64,000 nt of DNA from Erwinia rhapontici (GCF_012271765.1 NZ_VRKO01000010.1:380884-444883); one strand, 5' to 3'; shown: positions 53,736 to 62,760, counted from the first letter of the stretch. Program-made: numbers and translations. Notes: generated from the letters alone by a model not told the origin.

Positions 53736-54331
53736 TATTGTCTGAACGCGTCCAGCGCTTCCCACTTCTCTGCATGGGCGGCAATCGCCTTGAACGCATC
53801 TGCTTTCACCACATCAGGTATCATCAGCTGAATAAAGCTCCATACGACGGCGCTGGTGATCGCCACCTGGTCGGGTTTTTCCTGCGCTGTGGAGCGGGGG
53901 CTCAGCGCGGCTTCCCACTTGCGACAGGCCGCCAGCAACTGCCCGGTAACACGATCGGTCCAGGGCTGATGTTGTTTCTCCGCCGGGCGCAGGTTGTGCT
54001 CATAGACGTGCTGCACGGCTTTCTCACTGGCAGCCAGGATCACACCCAGCAGCGCTAAATCGGTTGCCAGCGCGGCAGGTGCTGAGGGAAGTAGCTGATG
54101 TTGTGCGTCAGCCTGTGCCTCGAAATAGCTGAGGATCAGTGACGAATCCATCAACTGCGTGCCATCGTCGAGAATCAACGTGGGGGCTTTCACCACCGGA
54201 TTAAGCTGGGCAAACGCGTCAAACGTGCTGAAAACCGACAGCTGCTGGTTTTCAAACACCACGCCGTAATACGCCAGTGAAACCGCTACCCGCCGCACAT
54301 ACGGCGAATCCAGCATACCGATCAGCTTCAT
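53723..54331 (-). CDS. Glutathione S-transferase family protein
   Basis: 202 residues. Thioredoxin-like N-terminal domain (1-75): MKLIGMLDSPYVRRVAVSLAYYG with the serine/tyrosine region, NPVVKAPTLILDDG with the cis-proline, and DSSLILSYFE. A C-terminal helical domain follows. Cytosolic GSTs of this branch conjugate or reduce electrophiles; the substrate is unknown. It is 20 bp downstream of the next gene on the same strand. Confidence 0.87.
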   Translation of the reverse strand: MKLIGMLDSPYVRRVAVSLAYYGVVFENQQLSVFSTFDAFAQLNPVVKAPTLILDDGTQLMDSSLILSYFEAQADAQHQLLPSAPAALATDLALLGVILAASEKAVQHVYEHNLRPAEKQHQPWTDRVTGQLLAACRKWEAALSPRSTAQEKPDQVAITSAVVWSFIQLMIPDVVKADAFKAIAAHAEKWEALDAFRQYPQK

Positions 54332-54351
54332 TTCAACTCCTCATCGTCAGG

Positions 54352-55857
54352 TTAAAAATCACGTAACTCATCGAACAAATTCATCATCGGGTCTTTATCA
54401 AACGGTTCTGACGCCCCTGCGGTTTGCTGCTCAATCAGGGATAACAGACCATAAAGCACCTCACCAATTTCTTCACGCTCTATCGTTTCAATGATGTTGC
54501 TGCGGCGATCCATGGCATTAAACGCCTCGGTGTAACTGCGCACCATGGCTTCAGCGAGGGCGGTAACACTGGCCGCCTCGCTGGAGGCATCAATAGTGCG
54601 CAGCGAGGCCAGCATTTTTTTATACAGCGTGGCGGCCTTTTTCGCGTTGGCGGCACTGATATGTTCACGGCCATCCCAGTCCCGGAACGGGTTATTCAGG
54701 TTTTCTGCCAGCCATGCCGGTTTACGCGCCTGTTTGATCGCCAGATCCACACCCGATAACGCGGCTTTCTTCCAGGCTTTTTTAATGGCACTCGCCGCGT
54801 CAGCAGGCAAACTGTTCATCCACAGTAGCGACAGATGCGGTAACTGCGGCGGCGAGGGAAACGCCTCCGGGCCGAAGCCAAACAGATCAACGGTGGTGAA
54901 CATTTGCAAATCCGCGAGGCGTGACAGGCTGGCCATATTGCTCACCATGCCCGGCTTACCCCACAGGCGCAGGGTGTTTAACGTCGGGTAACGATCGGCA
55001 ATCGCGGCGATATCCACTTCTGCCACCTCGGTTAAATGCAACCCGCCCAGCGCTTCCAGCCCCTGGAGTTCAGCCAGCGTTTGCCTGTGCTGAACGGTCA
55101 GGTCACGGCCAAGATAGCGGCTGTTGATTTGCAATTCCGCCGCCGGGGGACGGGTGAAAGAGAGCAGCTTCAGGCCATCGTTGAGCGACAGGGATACCAG
55201 CCCCGTAGGGTCAACGATCAGGCGTTGCAGCTGGCTGCCGCTGAGGTCGAGCGTTGTCACGCAGGAGGATGCCCAGTGGAGTTCATAGATAAAGGCATGC
55301 TGATTAACGTACTCCGCCAGCCTGGCGTTGCCCTCCGTCGTGTCGAGTGAGGTGAGGCAAGGCAGCCGGTCCAGTTCAGCATAATCCGTGATGCCCTGCA
55401 GGAAAGTATCGCTGATTTTCGTCGCATTCTCAGGCAGCACGCCGCCGGGTAGGGTGACCTGACGGTCGCGGGAGGCGGCTTTGAAGCGTGCGCGCTTTTC
55501 CGGGGCAATTCGATCCCAGCAGCGCTGCTGATACAGGCTGCTGCCGACATTCCAGCCTCCGCCGTAGCTGTTCACCTCTTCATTCACCAGAGGCGGAATA
55601 TTCCCGACCCGAGTGTAATGGGATGGGACACTGTCGGAGAGAAAGGTGTGATCGTAGCGGCCCCGCCAGAAAAAGTAATCACAGACCAGCGGCTGCATCG
55701 CGGCCAGCGCAGCCTCATCGGGTAAGGCTTCTCCTGACCAGTCGAGATCCAGCACCGCGACCAGGTTGCCCTCTTTTAGCGCAGTGATCTGGCAGGCTAC
55801 GTACTGCTGAAGCTTGGGATAAAAAACACAATAGATATCGCCTGGCGTGGGTTTCAT
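54352..55857 (-). CDS. Imm26-like N-terminal domain protein with leucine-rich-like repeats
   Basis: 501 residues, no signal peptide. The start GDIYCVFYPKLQQYVACQITAL resembles the Imm26 fold found in toxin-immunity loci. Residues about 165-375 have an irregular leucine-rich pattern (VTTLDLSGSQLQRLIVDPTG and PTLNTLRLWGKPGMVSNMAS). The last 120 residues are helical and charged. I cannot assign an activity; an immunity or antitoxin-like role is inference. No toxin gene is adjacent. A relative annotated as a gliding-motility protein exists in memory, but that name is not informative. Confidence 0.7.
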   Translation of the reverse strand: MKPTPGDIYCVFYPKLQQYVACQITALKEGNLVAVLDLDWSGEALPDEAALAAMQPLVCDYFFWRGRYDHTFLSDSVPSHYTRVGNIPPLVNEEVNSYGGGWNVGSSLYQQRCWDRIAPEKRARFKAASRDRQVTLPGGVLPENATKISDTFLQGITDYAELDRLPCLTSLDTTEGNARLAEYVNQHAFIYELHWASSCVTTLDLSGSQLQRLIVDPTGLVSLSLNDGLKLLSFTRPPAAELQINSRYLGRDLTVQHRQTLAELQGLEALGGLHLTEVAEVDIAAIADRYPTLNTLRLWGKPGMVSNMASLSRLADLQMFTTVDLFGFGPEAFPSPPQLPHLSLLWMNSLPADAASAIKKAWKKAALSGVDLAIKQARKPAWLAENLNNPFRDWDGREHISAANAKKAATLYKKMLASLRTIDASSEAASVTALAEAMVRSYTEAFNAMDRRSNIIETIEREEIGEVLYGLLSLIEQQTAGASEPFDKDPMMNLFDELRDF

Positions 55858-56019
55858 TCCCTGTCTTTCCCTGAGGTTAGGTGGCTGTTGCAGTGAAGGG
55901 GTGTGATTTCAGTATGCCGGGGAGGGGCGTGACAGACAATACGTTTTCCCACTACTATCCGCTGAGGATCAACGACACCAGCGGTCAGGATAAATAGGGA
56001 TCATTCCCAGGGAGTTTTC

Positions 56020-56454
56020 ATGATAATCAGAAAAATGCTGCTTTTGACTCTTTTTAGCTCACTTCTCACCAGTTGCGGATTGATGGGCGACTATATCCCC
56101 CCGGATGAAATAGCACCGGTTTCCAGGGCGAAGGGGGGATTTTGTTTCCCGATTAAAAAACCTGGTGATTATTACGCTTATTACCTCTCGATCAGAGATC
56201 GTAATGCGCCTGAGAGGTCTGGATTCAACAAGTTGCACCCTGCGATAAAGATTGATCACAGCCAGTTCTGTATCCCTGAGACTTATTATTCATTCCCGGA
56301 CTCCGGTGAGGTACGCGTTGATATTGCTTTACGTTCACCAACGCAAAAAATGAAACGCCGCGATATTGTGTCTGAATTCAGAATGGTGAAGGGCGTGCCG
56401 CAGAACTTCAATGCGGATGAGTATTCAGTGCCGACTTACGATTCTGAGGATTAG
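56020..56454 (+). CDS. Small putative periplasmic lipoprotein
   Basis: 144 residues. A lipoprotein signal with lipobox LLTSC (Cys19) followed by GLMGD; the +2 glycine suggests outer-membrane sorting. The mature part is beta-rich with GFCFPIKKPGDYYAYYLSIR and a second FCIPETYYSFPDSGEVRVD. Similar small lipoproteins have been described as putative type VI immunity proteins; that link is from memory and weak. It follows the Imm26-like gene in the opposite direction. Confidence 0.7.
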   Translation: MIIRKMLLLTLFSSLLTSCGLMGDYIPPDEIAPVSRAKGGFCFPIKKPGDYYAYYLSIRDRNAPERSGFNKLHPAIKIDHSQFCIPETYYSFPDSGEVRVDIALRSPTQKMKRRDIVSEFRMVKGVPQNFNADEYSVPTYDSED

Positions 56455-56708
56455 CGATCGGGATAAGAGGGGGGTTGACGTTGATGCTGAAACCACTCAG
56501 GTTTCTTCACGCCAGCTCTGTCGTAGCAGACTGAAATCATCCAGGAGAGAGTCTTCGTTGTGAGGCGAGGCTTTGCTTCTGGTTGTCAGGGTCATCCACT
56601 TAGGCGGTTTGCTTTATGTCAGAAGCGCACATTACTTACATCGTGCTATGTTGATTTATGTGGAGAAATTCACCGAAAGTCATACCTTCTAGTAAATAGG
56701 ATTGTCAG

Positions 56709-57227
56709 ATGAATGTAGAAACTGCGCGTTTAAGGCTTGAACCCTATCATGACTCACACTACGAAGGCTTAAGGGTGATGGATAACGATTCCGGCGTGCT
56801 GCGGTATATCAGCAAGGGGATTGTTAAAACACCAGAAGAGACCTGGGAAAGTATCAGGCGTGTTCAGGCCCGATGGCAGAAATACGGATTTTCGTGGTGG
56901 GCTATCAAAGAGAAGGCTTCCGGGGCCATCGTTGGCGCAGCATGCCTCCAGTACCTGGCAAACGTTGAGGGTGCACCCTTAGAGATTGGCTGGCGGCTCG
57001 TCCCAGAACAGAATGGCAAAGGCTATGCAACAGAAGCGGCGAAAGCGATTATTGATTTCGCGGCAGAGCAGATAGGCGCAACGTATTTAGTGGCTGTTGC
57101 CGATCCTGAAAATGCTCCCTCTCAGCGCGTGATGCAGCGATTAGGCATGACTTACAAAGCAATAGAACAGCATTACGATGTACCCTGCGTAGTTTATGAA
57201 CTGAGGATTCAGCGCGCTGAATCGTAA
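56709..57227 (+). CDS. GNAT-family acetyltransferase (RimJ/RimL-like)
   Basis: 172 residues. Start ETARLRLEPYHDSHYEGLRVM is typical of RimJ-type enzymes; the acetyl-CoA motif A is LEIGWRLVPEQNGKGYATEAAKAI (pyrophosphate loop Q-N-G-K-G-Y-A) and motif B VADPENAPSQRVMQRLG. AGGA is 8 nt before the ATG. Transfers an acetyl group to an amine of an unknown acceptor. Confidence 0.87.
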   Translation: MNVETARLRLEPYHDSHYEGLRVMDNDSGVLRYISKGIVKTPEETWESIRRVQARWQKYGFSWWAIKEKASGAIVGAACLQYLANVEGAPLEIGWRLVPEQNGKGYATEAAKAIIDFAAEQIGATYLVAVADPENAPSQRVMQRLGMTYKAIEQHYDVPCVVYELRIQRAES

Positions 57228-57242
57228 TAGGGATGTGACAAC

Positions 57243-57267
57243 GTCCGCTTTGTGCCCAACAGCGGAC
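57243..57267. repeat. GTCCGCT...AGCGGAC palindrome, copy 1
   Basis: GTCCGCT (57243-57249) and AGCGGAC (57261-57267) form a 7-bp inverted repeat in the gap between the GNAT and VOC genes. The same motif recurs at 57881, 58543, 58577, 60614 and near 61300. Confidence 0.7.
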
Positions 57268-57320
57268 TTTGCAAACATCTCTGTTTTAATTAGAGGATAA
57301 CAGGTCATGATATGTGGGCC

Positions 57321-57758
57321 TCATTGACTGCGTTCCATCAATTCAAGCGTCTGACCATCAGGGCTTTGTAAATATATTACTCTGGTTCCCTGCATGGGGC
57401 CTGACAATACTGTCTGAGGTTTACCCGGCGTCTTCCAGCCGTAGTCCGATACTTTGCCCAAGAGCGTATCAAGATCCTCTACATTAAAAGCAAGGTGAGC
57501 GTAGCCTGGGATATAGGGCGCTGAAGGTTCTTCTGGCTGCTCAATGTTATTGTATTGTAGTAATTCAATTCGAATATCAGCCAGTTCAAGCAAAGCCATT
57601 CGTACATCAGCTCCCCTTGCACCTGTTACCTCATCGATTATAGGTCCGGACATTTTTCCTTCACGTAATAATTTACCTCCAAGAATCTGAGTCCAAAAAA
57701 ATAATGAGTCTTCAATGTTTTTAACTGAAAAACCAACGTGATTAACACTTAAGATCAT
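57321..57758 (-). CDS. VOC-family (glyoxalase/bleomycin-resistance-like) protein
   Basis: 145 residues, two beta-alpha-beta-beta-beta modules. The metal ligands His7 (NHVGFSV), Glu62 region (IRIELLQY), His92 region (GYAHLAFNVED) and Glu at the end (GQTLELME) are as in glyoxalase/methylmalonyl-CoA-epimerase type proteins. Function could be detoxification or isomerisation; not decidable. Confidence 0.87.
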   Translation of the reverse strand: MILSVNHVGFSVKNIEDSLFFWTQILGGKLLREGKMSGPIIDEVTGARGADVRMALLELADIRIELLQYNNIEQPEEPSAPYIPGYAHLAFNVEDLDTLLGKVSDYGWKTPGKPQTVLSGPMQGTRVIYLQSPDGQTLELMERSQ

Positions 57759-57880
57759 GCAATTACCTGCTGATATTTGAAAAGTTCATCATCCAACTAT
57801 ATAGAAAGCCTGCTTTATTTCTACAAGATAAATGCGCGACCGTTTTACAAGCCTGCATCTTTTATCGATAAATTGCGAAT

Positions 57881-57903
57881 GTCCGCTTTCGCTCTCAGCG
57901 GAC
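57881..57903. repeat. GTCCGCT...AGCGGAC palindrome, copy 2
   Basis: GTCCGCT (57881-57887) pairs with AGCGGAC (57897-57903) around TTCGCTCTC. It is between the VOC and NUDIX genes; a degenerate GTCTGCTGAGTGCCAGAAG follows. Confidence 0.7.
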
Positions 57904-57955
57904 CTTCAGCTTCACGTGCTTGTCTGCTGAGTGCCAGAAGGGAACGTTCAGGATA

Positions 57956-58429
57956 TCATGATGCACTTAACGTCGAAGTGCCGGCTGACTTGCTTTCAAG
58001 GATGTTAATGATTAAGTCGCGTGGGAAAATTGTCTCATTGGTGTGTATGATTTCTTCTATTGTCCACCAATGATTATCGCAAATGACTTCCTTTTCATTG
58101 CGACTCCACCCTGAGCGGTCGACATCGACTGTATTTGCATTAATCATAAAGAAACGTTCTTCAGCAAGTACCGTCTCCCCACTTGGTAGCATCATTGTGA
58201 AGGTACGGGACGCTATTTGTGGTCCGGTTAATGTTCTTGTCAAACCCGTTTCTTCAAATAATTCGCGTATAGCGGCCTGCTCGAAAGATTCATTTTTTTC
58301 AAGCCCTCCGCCCGGCGTTGCCCAGTATGTTTTTCCTCTCAGAGCACCATCTTTATGACAGAACCTAAAGAGCAGGACGTGATTTTCAGGCGAAAGAATG
58401 ATCAATCGAGATGATGGTCGAATGCGCAC
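57956..58429 (-). CDS. NUDIX hydrolase
   Basis: 157 residues from a GTG with AAGGAGG upstream. The Nudix box is at about residues 40-62: GGGLEKNESFEQAA then RELFEETG. It hydrolyses nucleoside-diphosphate-linked compounds. The N-terminus SRLIILSPENHVLLFRFCH resembles MutT/ADP-ribose-type enzymes. No neighbour suggests a specific substrate. Confidence 0.9.
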   Translation of the reverse strand: MRIRPSSRLIILSPENHVLLFRFCHKDGALRGKTYWATPGGGLEKNESFEQAAIRELFEETGLTRTLTGPQIASRTFTMMLPSGETVLAEERFFMINANTVDVDRSGWSRNEKEVICDNHWWTIEEIIHTNETIFPRDLIINILESKSAGTSTLSAS

Positions 58430-58576
58430 GTACCCTCCTTAAAAAAGCTTAAATACTCATTCTCGATATTTATCTAAACATAAATTGCAGCCTGAATCGG
58501 CCTATAGGTCTGCATTTTTTTACAGCTTTAATCTCACTCAACGTCCGCTCCTCGCCCATGGCAGACAGCAGACCGG

Positions 58577-58611
58577 GTCCCGCTTCTGGCTGCTTAATGC
58601 CAGAAGTGGAC
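58577..58611. repeat. GTCCCGCTTCTGGC...GCCAGAAGTGGAC palindrome, copy 3
   Basis: GTCCCGCTTCTGGC (58577-58590) and GCCAGAAGTGGAC (58599-58611) pair with one bulge. This is the longest version of the repeat and contains the CTTCTGGC core also seen in the other copies. Confidence 0.65.
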
Positions 58612-58701
58612 AGAAACTATGAGCTTGATGAGATCATCGTTTTCACGCTAAGCCATCAGGGTTGTGTTCCAGAAACGGGAAATGTGCAAGCCCACATGCT
58701 T

Positions 58702-59145
58702 TTAAGATCGTACAATTTCTTCGAGCGTATTTCGCAGTCCGGTCATAGCATCAATAATTTCTGCCATCTTGTCTTTCCCTATTCTATCTTCTAGTTGCTT
58801 TGCAAACGCAGCGTGTTGCGGACTGATTTTATTGACAACCGCGTACCCCTTTTCTGTCGGATGGAGCAGCATAGCTTTGCGGCTTGATGGGTTTGAAGTG
58901 AAATATAGCATTCCCTCAGCAACGAGTTGGAGGCTTGTTCTGCGTACGCTCTGCCGTGTTATTCCCATCCTGCGTGCAATTTCTGACTGAGTTAAGGGTT
59001 CTTTCAAAACTGCGCCAATGACCTGCCAGCGGGTTGCCGTAATCCCTACCGGCGCAGTAAGCTGTTCAGCAACAGTAAGAAACAGGCCATTCAGTGCGAA
59101 GGTCGTCAACGCTAATGTACTCAGCTTTTCCTGTGTTTCACTCAT
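58702..59145 (-). CDS. MarR-family transcriptional regulator
   Basis: 147 residues from the ATG at 59145 (MSETQEKLSTLALTTFALNG). Winged helix: TATRWQVIGAVLKEPLTQSEIARRMGITRQSVRRTSLQLV, then the wing GMLYFTSNPSSRKAMLLHPTEKG. It overlaps the DJ-1 gene end by 8 bp, so it is likely co-transcribed with and controls it, perhaps in answer to oxidants or aldehydes. Confidence 0.88.
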   Translation of the reverse strand: MSETQEKLSTLALTTFALNGLFLTVAEQLTAPVGITATRWQVIGAVLKEPLTQSEIARRMGITRQSVRRTSLQLVAEGMLYFTSNPSSRKAMLLHPTEKGYAVVNKISPQHAAFAKQLEDRIGKDKMAEIIDAMTGLRNTLEEIVRS

Positions 59146-59764
59146 CGCTATGTTCCGCCATAAGTTCGTAAAAGCCTTCAGGATTGTGGTCTTTATATAA
59201 CTTGCTCCAGGCACGCAATGTCGTGTCGGAGTAAACATCAAGTTTACGGAAAATTTCGATCGCAAATTCAATTGGAGCAATTCCGCTCGCAGTGATCAAG
59301 TTTCCAGAAGTTACAACCAGTTGGTCCTGGTAGTGGGCTCCACCTTTATAGCCCACCATTTCAAGAAAAATTTTTGCATTACTGGTGTGTGGTAATTCAT
59401 CCAAGAGTCCACCTTTAGCAAGTGCAGCCGTTGCCCCACAAATGGCAGCAACTGGGGTTCCGGCACTTAAGAACTGAGAGGCTGTTTTGACAAAGCTATC
59501 AATCCCTCCTTTTAGGGCAATATCTGCACCAGGTAATATCAGCATCTGACTTTTTTGCGGTTCCAACGTGTCCAGACTGAGGTCGGGAACAATCTTTAGC
59601 CCACCTTTACTGATAATCGGCGCTAGCGATTTGCCAACTGTTTTTACCTCAAACATCCCTGGTTTTTTATGGAATTCAGGTGAGTTTAAATGTGCGATTA
59701 CATAACCCACCTCCCAATCAGCCATGGTGTCGTAAATCGCGAGATGAACTGTTTTTTTATTCAT
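59138..59764 (-). CDS. DJ-1/PfpI-family protein
   Basis: 208 residues from the ATG at 59764 (MNKKTVHLAIYDTMADWEVGY). The class I amidotransferase-like fold has the nucleophile C109 in PVAAICGATAALAKGGLL. Family members act as chaperones, glyoxalases, deglycases or amidases. It is 380 bp upstream of nothing else and followed by the MarR gene. Confidence 0.87.
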   Translation of the reverse strand: MNKKTVHLAIYDTMADWEVGYVIAHLNSPEFHKKPGMFEVKTVGKSLAPIISKGGLKIVPDLSLDTLEPQKSQMLILPGADIALKGGIDSFVKTASQFLSAGTPVAAICGATAALAKGGLLDELPHTSNAKIFLEMVGYKGGAHYQDQLVVTSGNLITASGIAPIEFAIEIFRKLDVYSDTTLRAWSKLYKDHNPEGFYELMAEHSDE

Positions 59765-59989
59765 TCCTGTCATTCCCTGTTTAAATTTGACAGCAGAGCA
59801 CCAAGATGACAGCTTGCTGTCATCTTGGCAAATGAATAGTGTGTACACCATACGGTCTTGTCTGGTTGAGTGATATCGGGTATTCGGGCATCATCAGGTG
59901 CCATAGGCGTGGAGCAACGTGACGTCATTATTGATGCCAGCGTGAGCTGGGGAGTGACATTATCTGCAATCTGTTCTAGGAGGCGTTAA

Positions 59990-60475
59990 ATGGATATCTT
60001 ACTTGAAGATTTCACAGAAATGTGTTTCCCCGATTATTTCAGACTTGTCAGTAGCGTAGAAGTTATGGCTATGATCACAGAGTGTGCGATTCCCTATGAT
60101 GAGGCATGCCATGATTTTGAAAAGATGCTTAATGATAATGCACGGAATGCAGAATTAGGCTGTTTCAGGATTGTAGATGCTAATAAAGGTAATTTTATCG
60201 GCCTTGCTAAACTGGTGCAGATTAGTGAAAAACCGCAGACCGCCGAGCTTGGTTACATGCTATTACCTGAATTCTGGGGGCGCGGTATCGCCAGCCGTGT
60301 CACCAGATTATTGATTGAGAAAGCCAGTAAAAATCATGAAATATCCACACTCATCGCCATTATCGATCCTGCAAATGTGGCTTCGAGAAAAATTCTGACG
60401 AACCATGATTTCGTTTCCGTTGAGTTCAGGGATTTTGAAGGTTTGCCAGGTGAAATTCTACAGCGAGAAATATAG
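59990..60475 (+). CDS. GNAT-family acetyltransferase
   Basis: 161 residues with AGGAGG before the ATG. Acetyl-CoA motif A: AELGYMLLPEFWGRGIASRVTRLLI (loop W-G-R-G-I-A), motif B: IIDPANVASRKILTNHDF. It appears to be a single gene, 226 bp from the divergent DJ-1 gene. The acceptor is unknown. Confidence 0.85.
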   Translation: MDILLEDFTEMCFPDYFRLVSSVEVMAMITECAIPYDEACHDFEKMLNDNARNAELGCFRIVDANKGNFIGLAKLVQISEKPQTAELGYMLLPEFWGRGIASRVTRLLIEKASKNHEISTLIAIIDPANVASRKILTNHDFVSVEFRDFEGLPGEILQREI

Positions 60476-60828
60476 TCAATAATTTTTTGTTACCCGATTT
60501 ATTACTGTCCAGATCAGTCTTTAATGAGATTTATTTCTATGGTTGTGATTGGGGTTTTTTATAATTTTACATTCTGATTTACGTTAAATATAGGGACATG
60601 TATCCCTTGATACATGTCCGCTTGTCGCTCAAAGTTGCCTGTCATGCCTGCCTAAGAAATAGGCTTAGCGTAGGATATTTCCATTTTTCCATCGGAAAGT
60701 CAGCCCCGTATTGTCGACTCTGTGATCATCCATACGGACGTCAATCAGACTTCCTTTCGCCACGCAAACAATGTGACGACAGTTCCATCCTTTATAGCTG
60801 TGATGGGCAGTCAGCCCACGCTGAACAA
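60476..60828. other. 353-bp gap without a gene
   Basis: Low-GC first half with T-runs (possible terminator of the GNAT gene), then the perfect hairpin at 60594-60619 and a GTCCGCT motif at 60616-60622. Short open frames in the second half are not supported by ribosome sites. Confidence 0.5.
60594..60619. repeat. Perfect 11-bp hairpin
   Basis: GGACATGTATC and GATACATGTCC pair fully around CCTT. It is directly followed by GCTTG, so the right arm runs into the GTCCGCT motif of the local repeat family. Confidence 0.7.
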
Positions 60829-61158
60829 TCAGCTGGATCGCAAATTCTCAATGGCATTGTTGCTAAGCATGAGCACGGATTTAACGCTGACGCTGATTCT
60901 GTCGACAATGGCCTGCCGCGGGCCAAGACGCCACTCTTCGCTGTTATAAAAAGATTCCTGAGAGGATTTCAGCTGGGAGAGGCTGTCATAAGCTCTGATC
61001 AAATAGTAAGCATCGTCGTCATGGGCTGATATACCAAAAGAAATGATATCCATACCCGCTAAACGGTGAAGTGGAGCACTCTCCTCCGTCATTATCCTGT
61101 GGAAGTCTTTCCCGGTGCCGGGTTTTAGGGTGTACAGCAAAAATTCGACTGTTTTCAT
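60829..61158 (-). CDS. NIPSNAP-like/dimeric alpha-beta barrel small protein
   Basis: 109 residues from the ATG at 61158 (MKTVEFLLYTLKPGTGKDFHR). The pattern strand-helix-strand with YTLKPGTGKDFHRIM, DDDAYYLIRAYDSLSQLKSS and FYNSEEWRLGPRQAIVDRI is that of NIPSNAP or ABM-like proteins. No catalytic residue is evident and the role is unknown. Confidence 0.75.
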   Translation of the reverse strand: MKTVEFLLYTLKPGTGKDFHRIMTEESAPLHRLAGMDIISFGISAHDDDAYYLIRAYDSLSQLKSSQESFYNSEEWRLGPRQAIVDRISVSVKSVLMLSNNAIENLRSS

Positions 61159-61354
61159 CTTCGATATCCTGTTCATTTTTATCATCATAGCGAATTATTG
61201 CGCCGTGGAACCATGAGGCTTGCCAGAACTGGCGTTGCGTCCTGATTGATATTAGCTCTTTCCTCGCCATGCTGGGCCTGAGCGGCTTCTGAGTGCAGAA
61301 GCGGACATTTTCTCTCAGCCTGAAGCACATACAGTGCTGCTAGTATCCAAATCG

Positions 61355-62215
61355 TTACACTGTATTTGCTGCAAACCGGCTTTCTGATAAGCCGGCATTC
61401 ACTTCGGACTCAGCCTTCAGCAAGGCACCATCATAAATTGATGGCGAAGAAAGACCCACAGAAGCCGTGGTGCAATAGAGGCGGGTGAAACCCTCACCGG
61501 CCAGTGTCGGGCAGGTGCTCTGAATTCCATTGGATGACAGGATAGCGTCTGTGGTTCCATCCGGACGGTAACGGACAACACGACTCCCTCCCCATTCAGC
61601 ATTCCATAGATAGCCCATGCCATCCACGCAGGAGCCGTCGGGCGCCCCGTTGCCTTCGATTTCGGTGAACACGCGCCGGTTTTGCAGTGAGGGGTAATCG
61701 CAGCAGAAGATTTTGCCCTGCATTGAGTCGCTGTAGTAGATCGTGCCACTATCGGGGCTGAAACACAGGCTGTTCGGGATAGCGACATCGGGTAGTGCAA
61801 GCGTCTCAACAGTCAGTGTTGCCGCATTAAGTCGATGAAATTTTCCGATAACTTTTACGGGATAACCGTCATCCATTGTCCCAAAGACAAAATTACCGGC
61901 ACGGTCGCACCGTCCATCACCTATGCGGGTGCCTGATTCTCCCGGTGAGGTAGCCACCTGGGTAAGTAACCCGGTATTGAGATCATAAAAAGCCAGCCTT
62001 GACGCGAATCCCATCAGCAGAATGTGACTTTGTTCAGTCAGTGCAAAGGAGCCAAGGCGTTCTGGCAGCGACCAGCGCATAACCGCGTCATTGTCTTCTC
62101 CTAAGGCGAGCAGCTCACTGCCTTCGATGTCAGTCCAGTAGAGCCTGCGGGTTCTTTCACACCACAGCGGGCACTCTCCCAGTGTATTCCTGACCTCAGC
62201 TGCAATTGAAAACAT
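61355..62215 (-). CDS. SMP-30/gluconolactonase-family lactonase
   Basis: 286 residues from the ATG at 62215, with GGAGG upstream. Six-bladed propeller: N-terminal NTLGECPLWCERTRRLYWTDI with the metal glutamate, TRIGDGRCDRAGNFVFGTMDD, IPNSLCFSPDSGTIYYSDS and DGSCVDGMGYLWNAEWGGSRVVRY. It opens a sugar lactone. The YdcZ-type transporter and amidohydrolase lie upstream on the same strand. Confidence 0.9.
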   Translation of the reverse strand: MFSIAAEVRNTLGECPLWCERTRRLYWTDIEGSELLALGEDNDAVMRWSLPERLGSFALTEQSHILLMGFASRLAFYDLNTGLLTQVATSPGESGTRIGDGRCDRAGNFVFGTMDDGYPVKVIGKFHRLNAATLTVETLALPDVAIPNSLCFSPDSGTIYYSDSMQGKIFCCDYPSLQNRRVFTEIEGNGAPDGSCVDGMGYLWNAEWGGSRVVRYRPDGTTDAILSSNGIQSTCPTLAGEGFTRLYCTTASVGLSSPSIYDGALLKAESEVNAGLSESRFAANTV

Positions 62216-62272
62216 GATAATCCTCCGGATATAAAAGGTCGTAATGCACGATGGCAAAAGTGGATAACGCCG

Positions 62273-62755
62273 TTACTGCAGAAAACGAGCAGAGAGCCGA
62301 TCGCCAAAAAGCATGACGGCAAGTCCGATCAGCATGACAACCATTCCCCCCAGCCGAAGTAACGAAACCGGCCGTCGCACGGCACCCAGCAAGCCAAAAT
62401 GGTCAATCATCTGAGACGAGAGTAGCTGTCCGACAATCGCCAGCCCGAGCAGGGCTGAAAACCCGATTTTAGGCGCGAGCACCACATAGCTGAACAGTGC
62501 ACATGCGCCTATCATTCCGCCCGCCAGACTCCAGGCGGGTTGGGATGGTATTGCCGCCAGCGATGTCATCAATCCACCCCGCAACAGCGCGTAAATCGCC
62601 AGGCTGAACGCACCCGCCGTAAAGGAAAACAGGGCAGCGGTGACCGGGTCGCCGCCCAGTCCGCGTGCCAGCTGGCTGTTCAGTGTCGTCTGCAGGGTGA
62701 TCCCAAGACCTGCGGCAAAAGCGATTACGTAATAGATCATGCCCATGCTTTTCAT
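62273..62755 (-). CDS. DMT-superfamily small transporter (YdcZ/DUF606 family)
   Basis: 160 residues, five hydrophobic helices: MIYYVIAFAAGLGITLQTTLNSQLA, FSFTAGAFSLAIYALL, SLAGGMIGACALFSYVVL, GLAIVGQLLSSQMIDHFGLLG and GGMVVMLIGLAVMLFG. Start at 62755, or an in-frame ATG three codons later (62746). Family members often pair up in the membrane; no ligand is known to me. It overlaps no neighbour but is 5 bp from the amidohydrolase stop. Confidence 0.85.
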   Translation of the reverse strand: MKSMGMIYYVIAFAAGLGITLQTTLNSQLARGLGGDPVTAALFSFTAGAFSLAIYALLRGGLMTSLAAIPSQPAWSLAGGMIGACALFSYVVLAPKIGFSALLGLAIVGQLLSSQMIDHFGLLGAVRRPVSLLRLGGMVVMLIGLAVMLFGDRLSARFLQ

Positions 62756-62760
62756 CCTGG

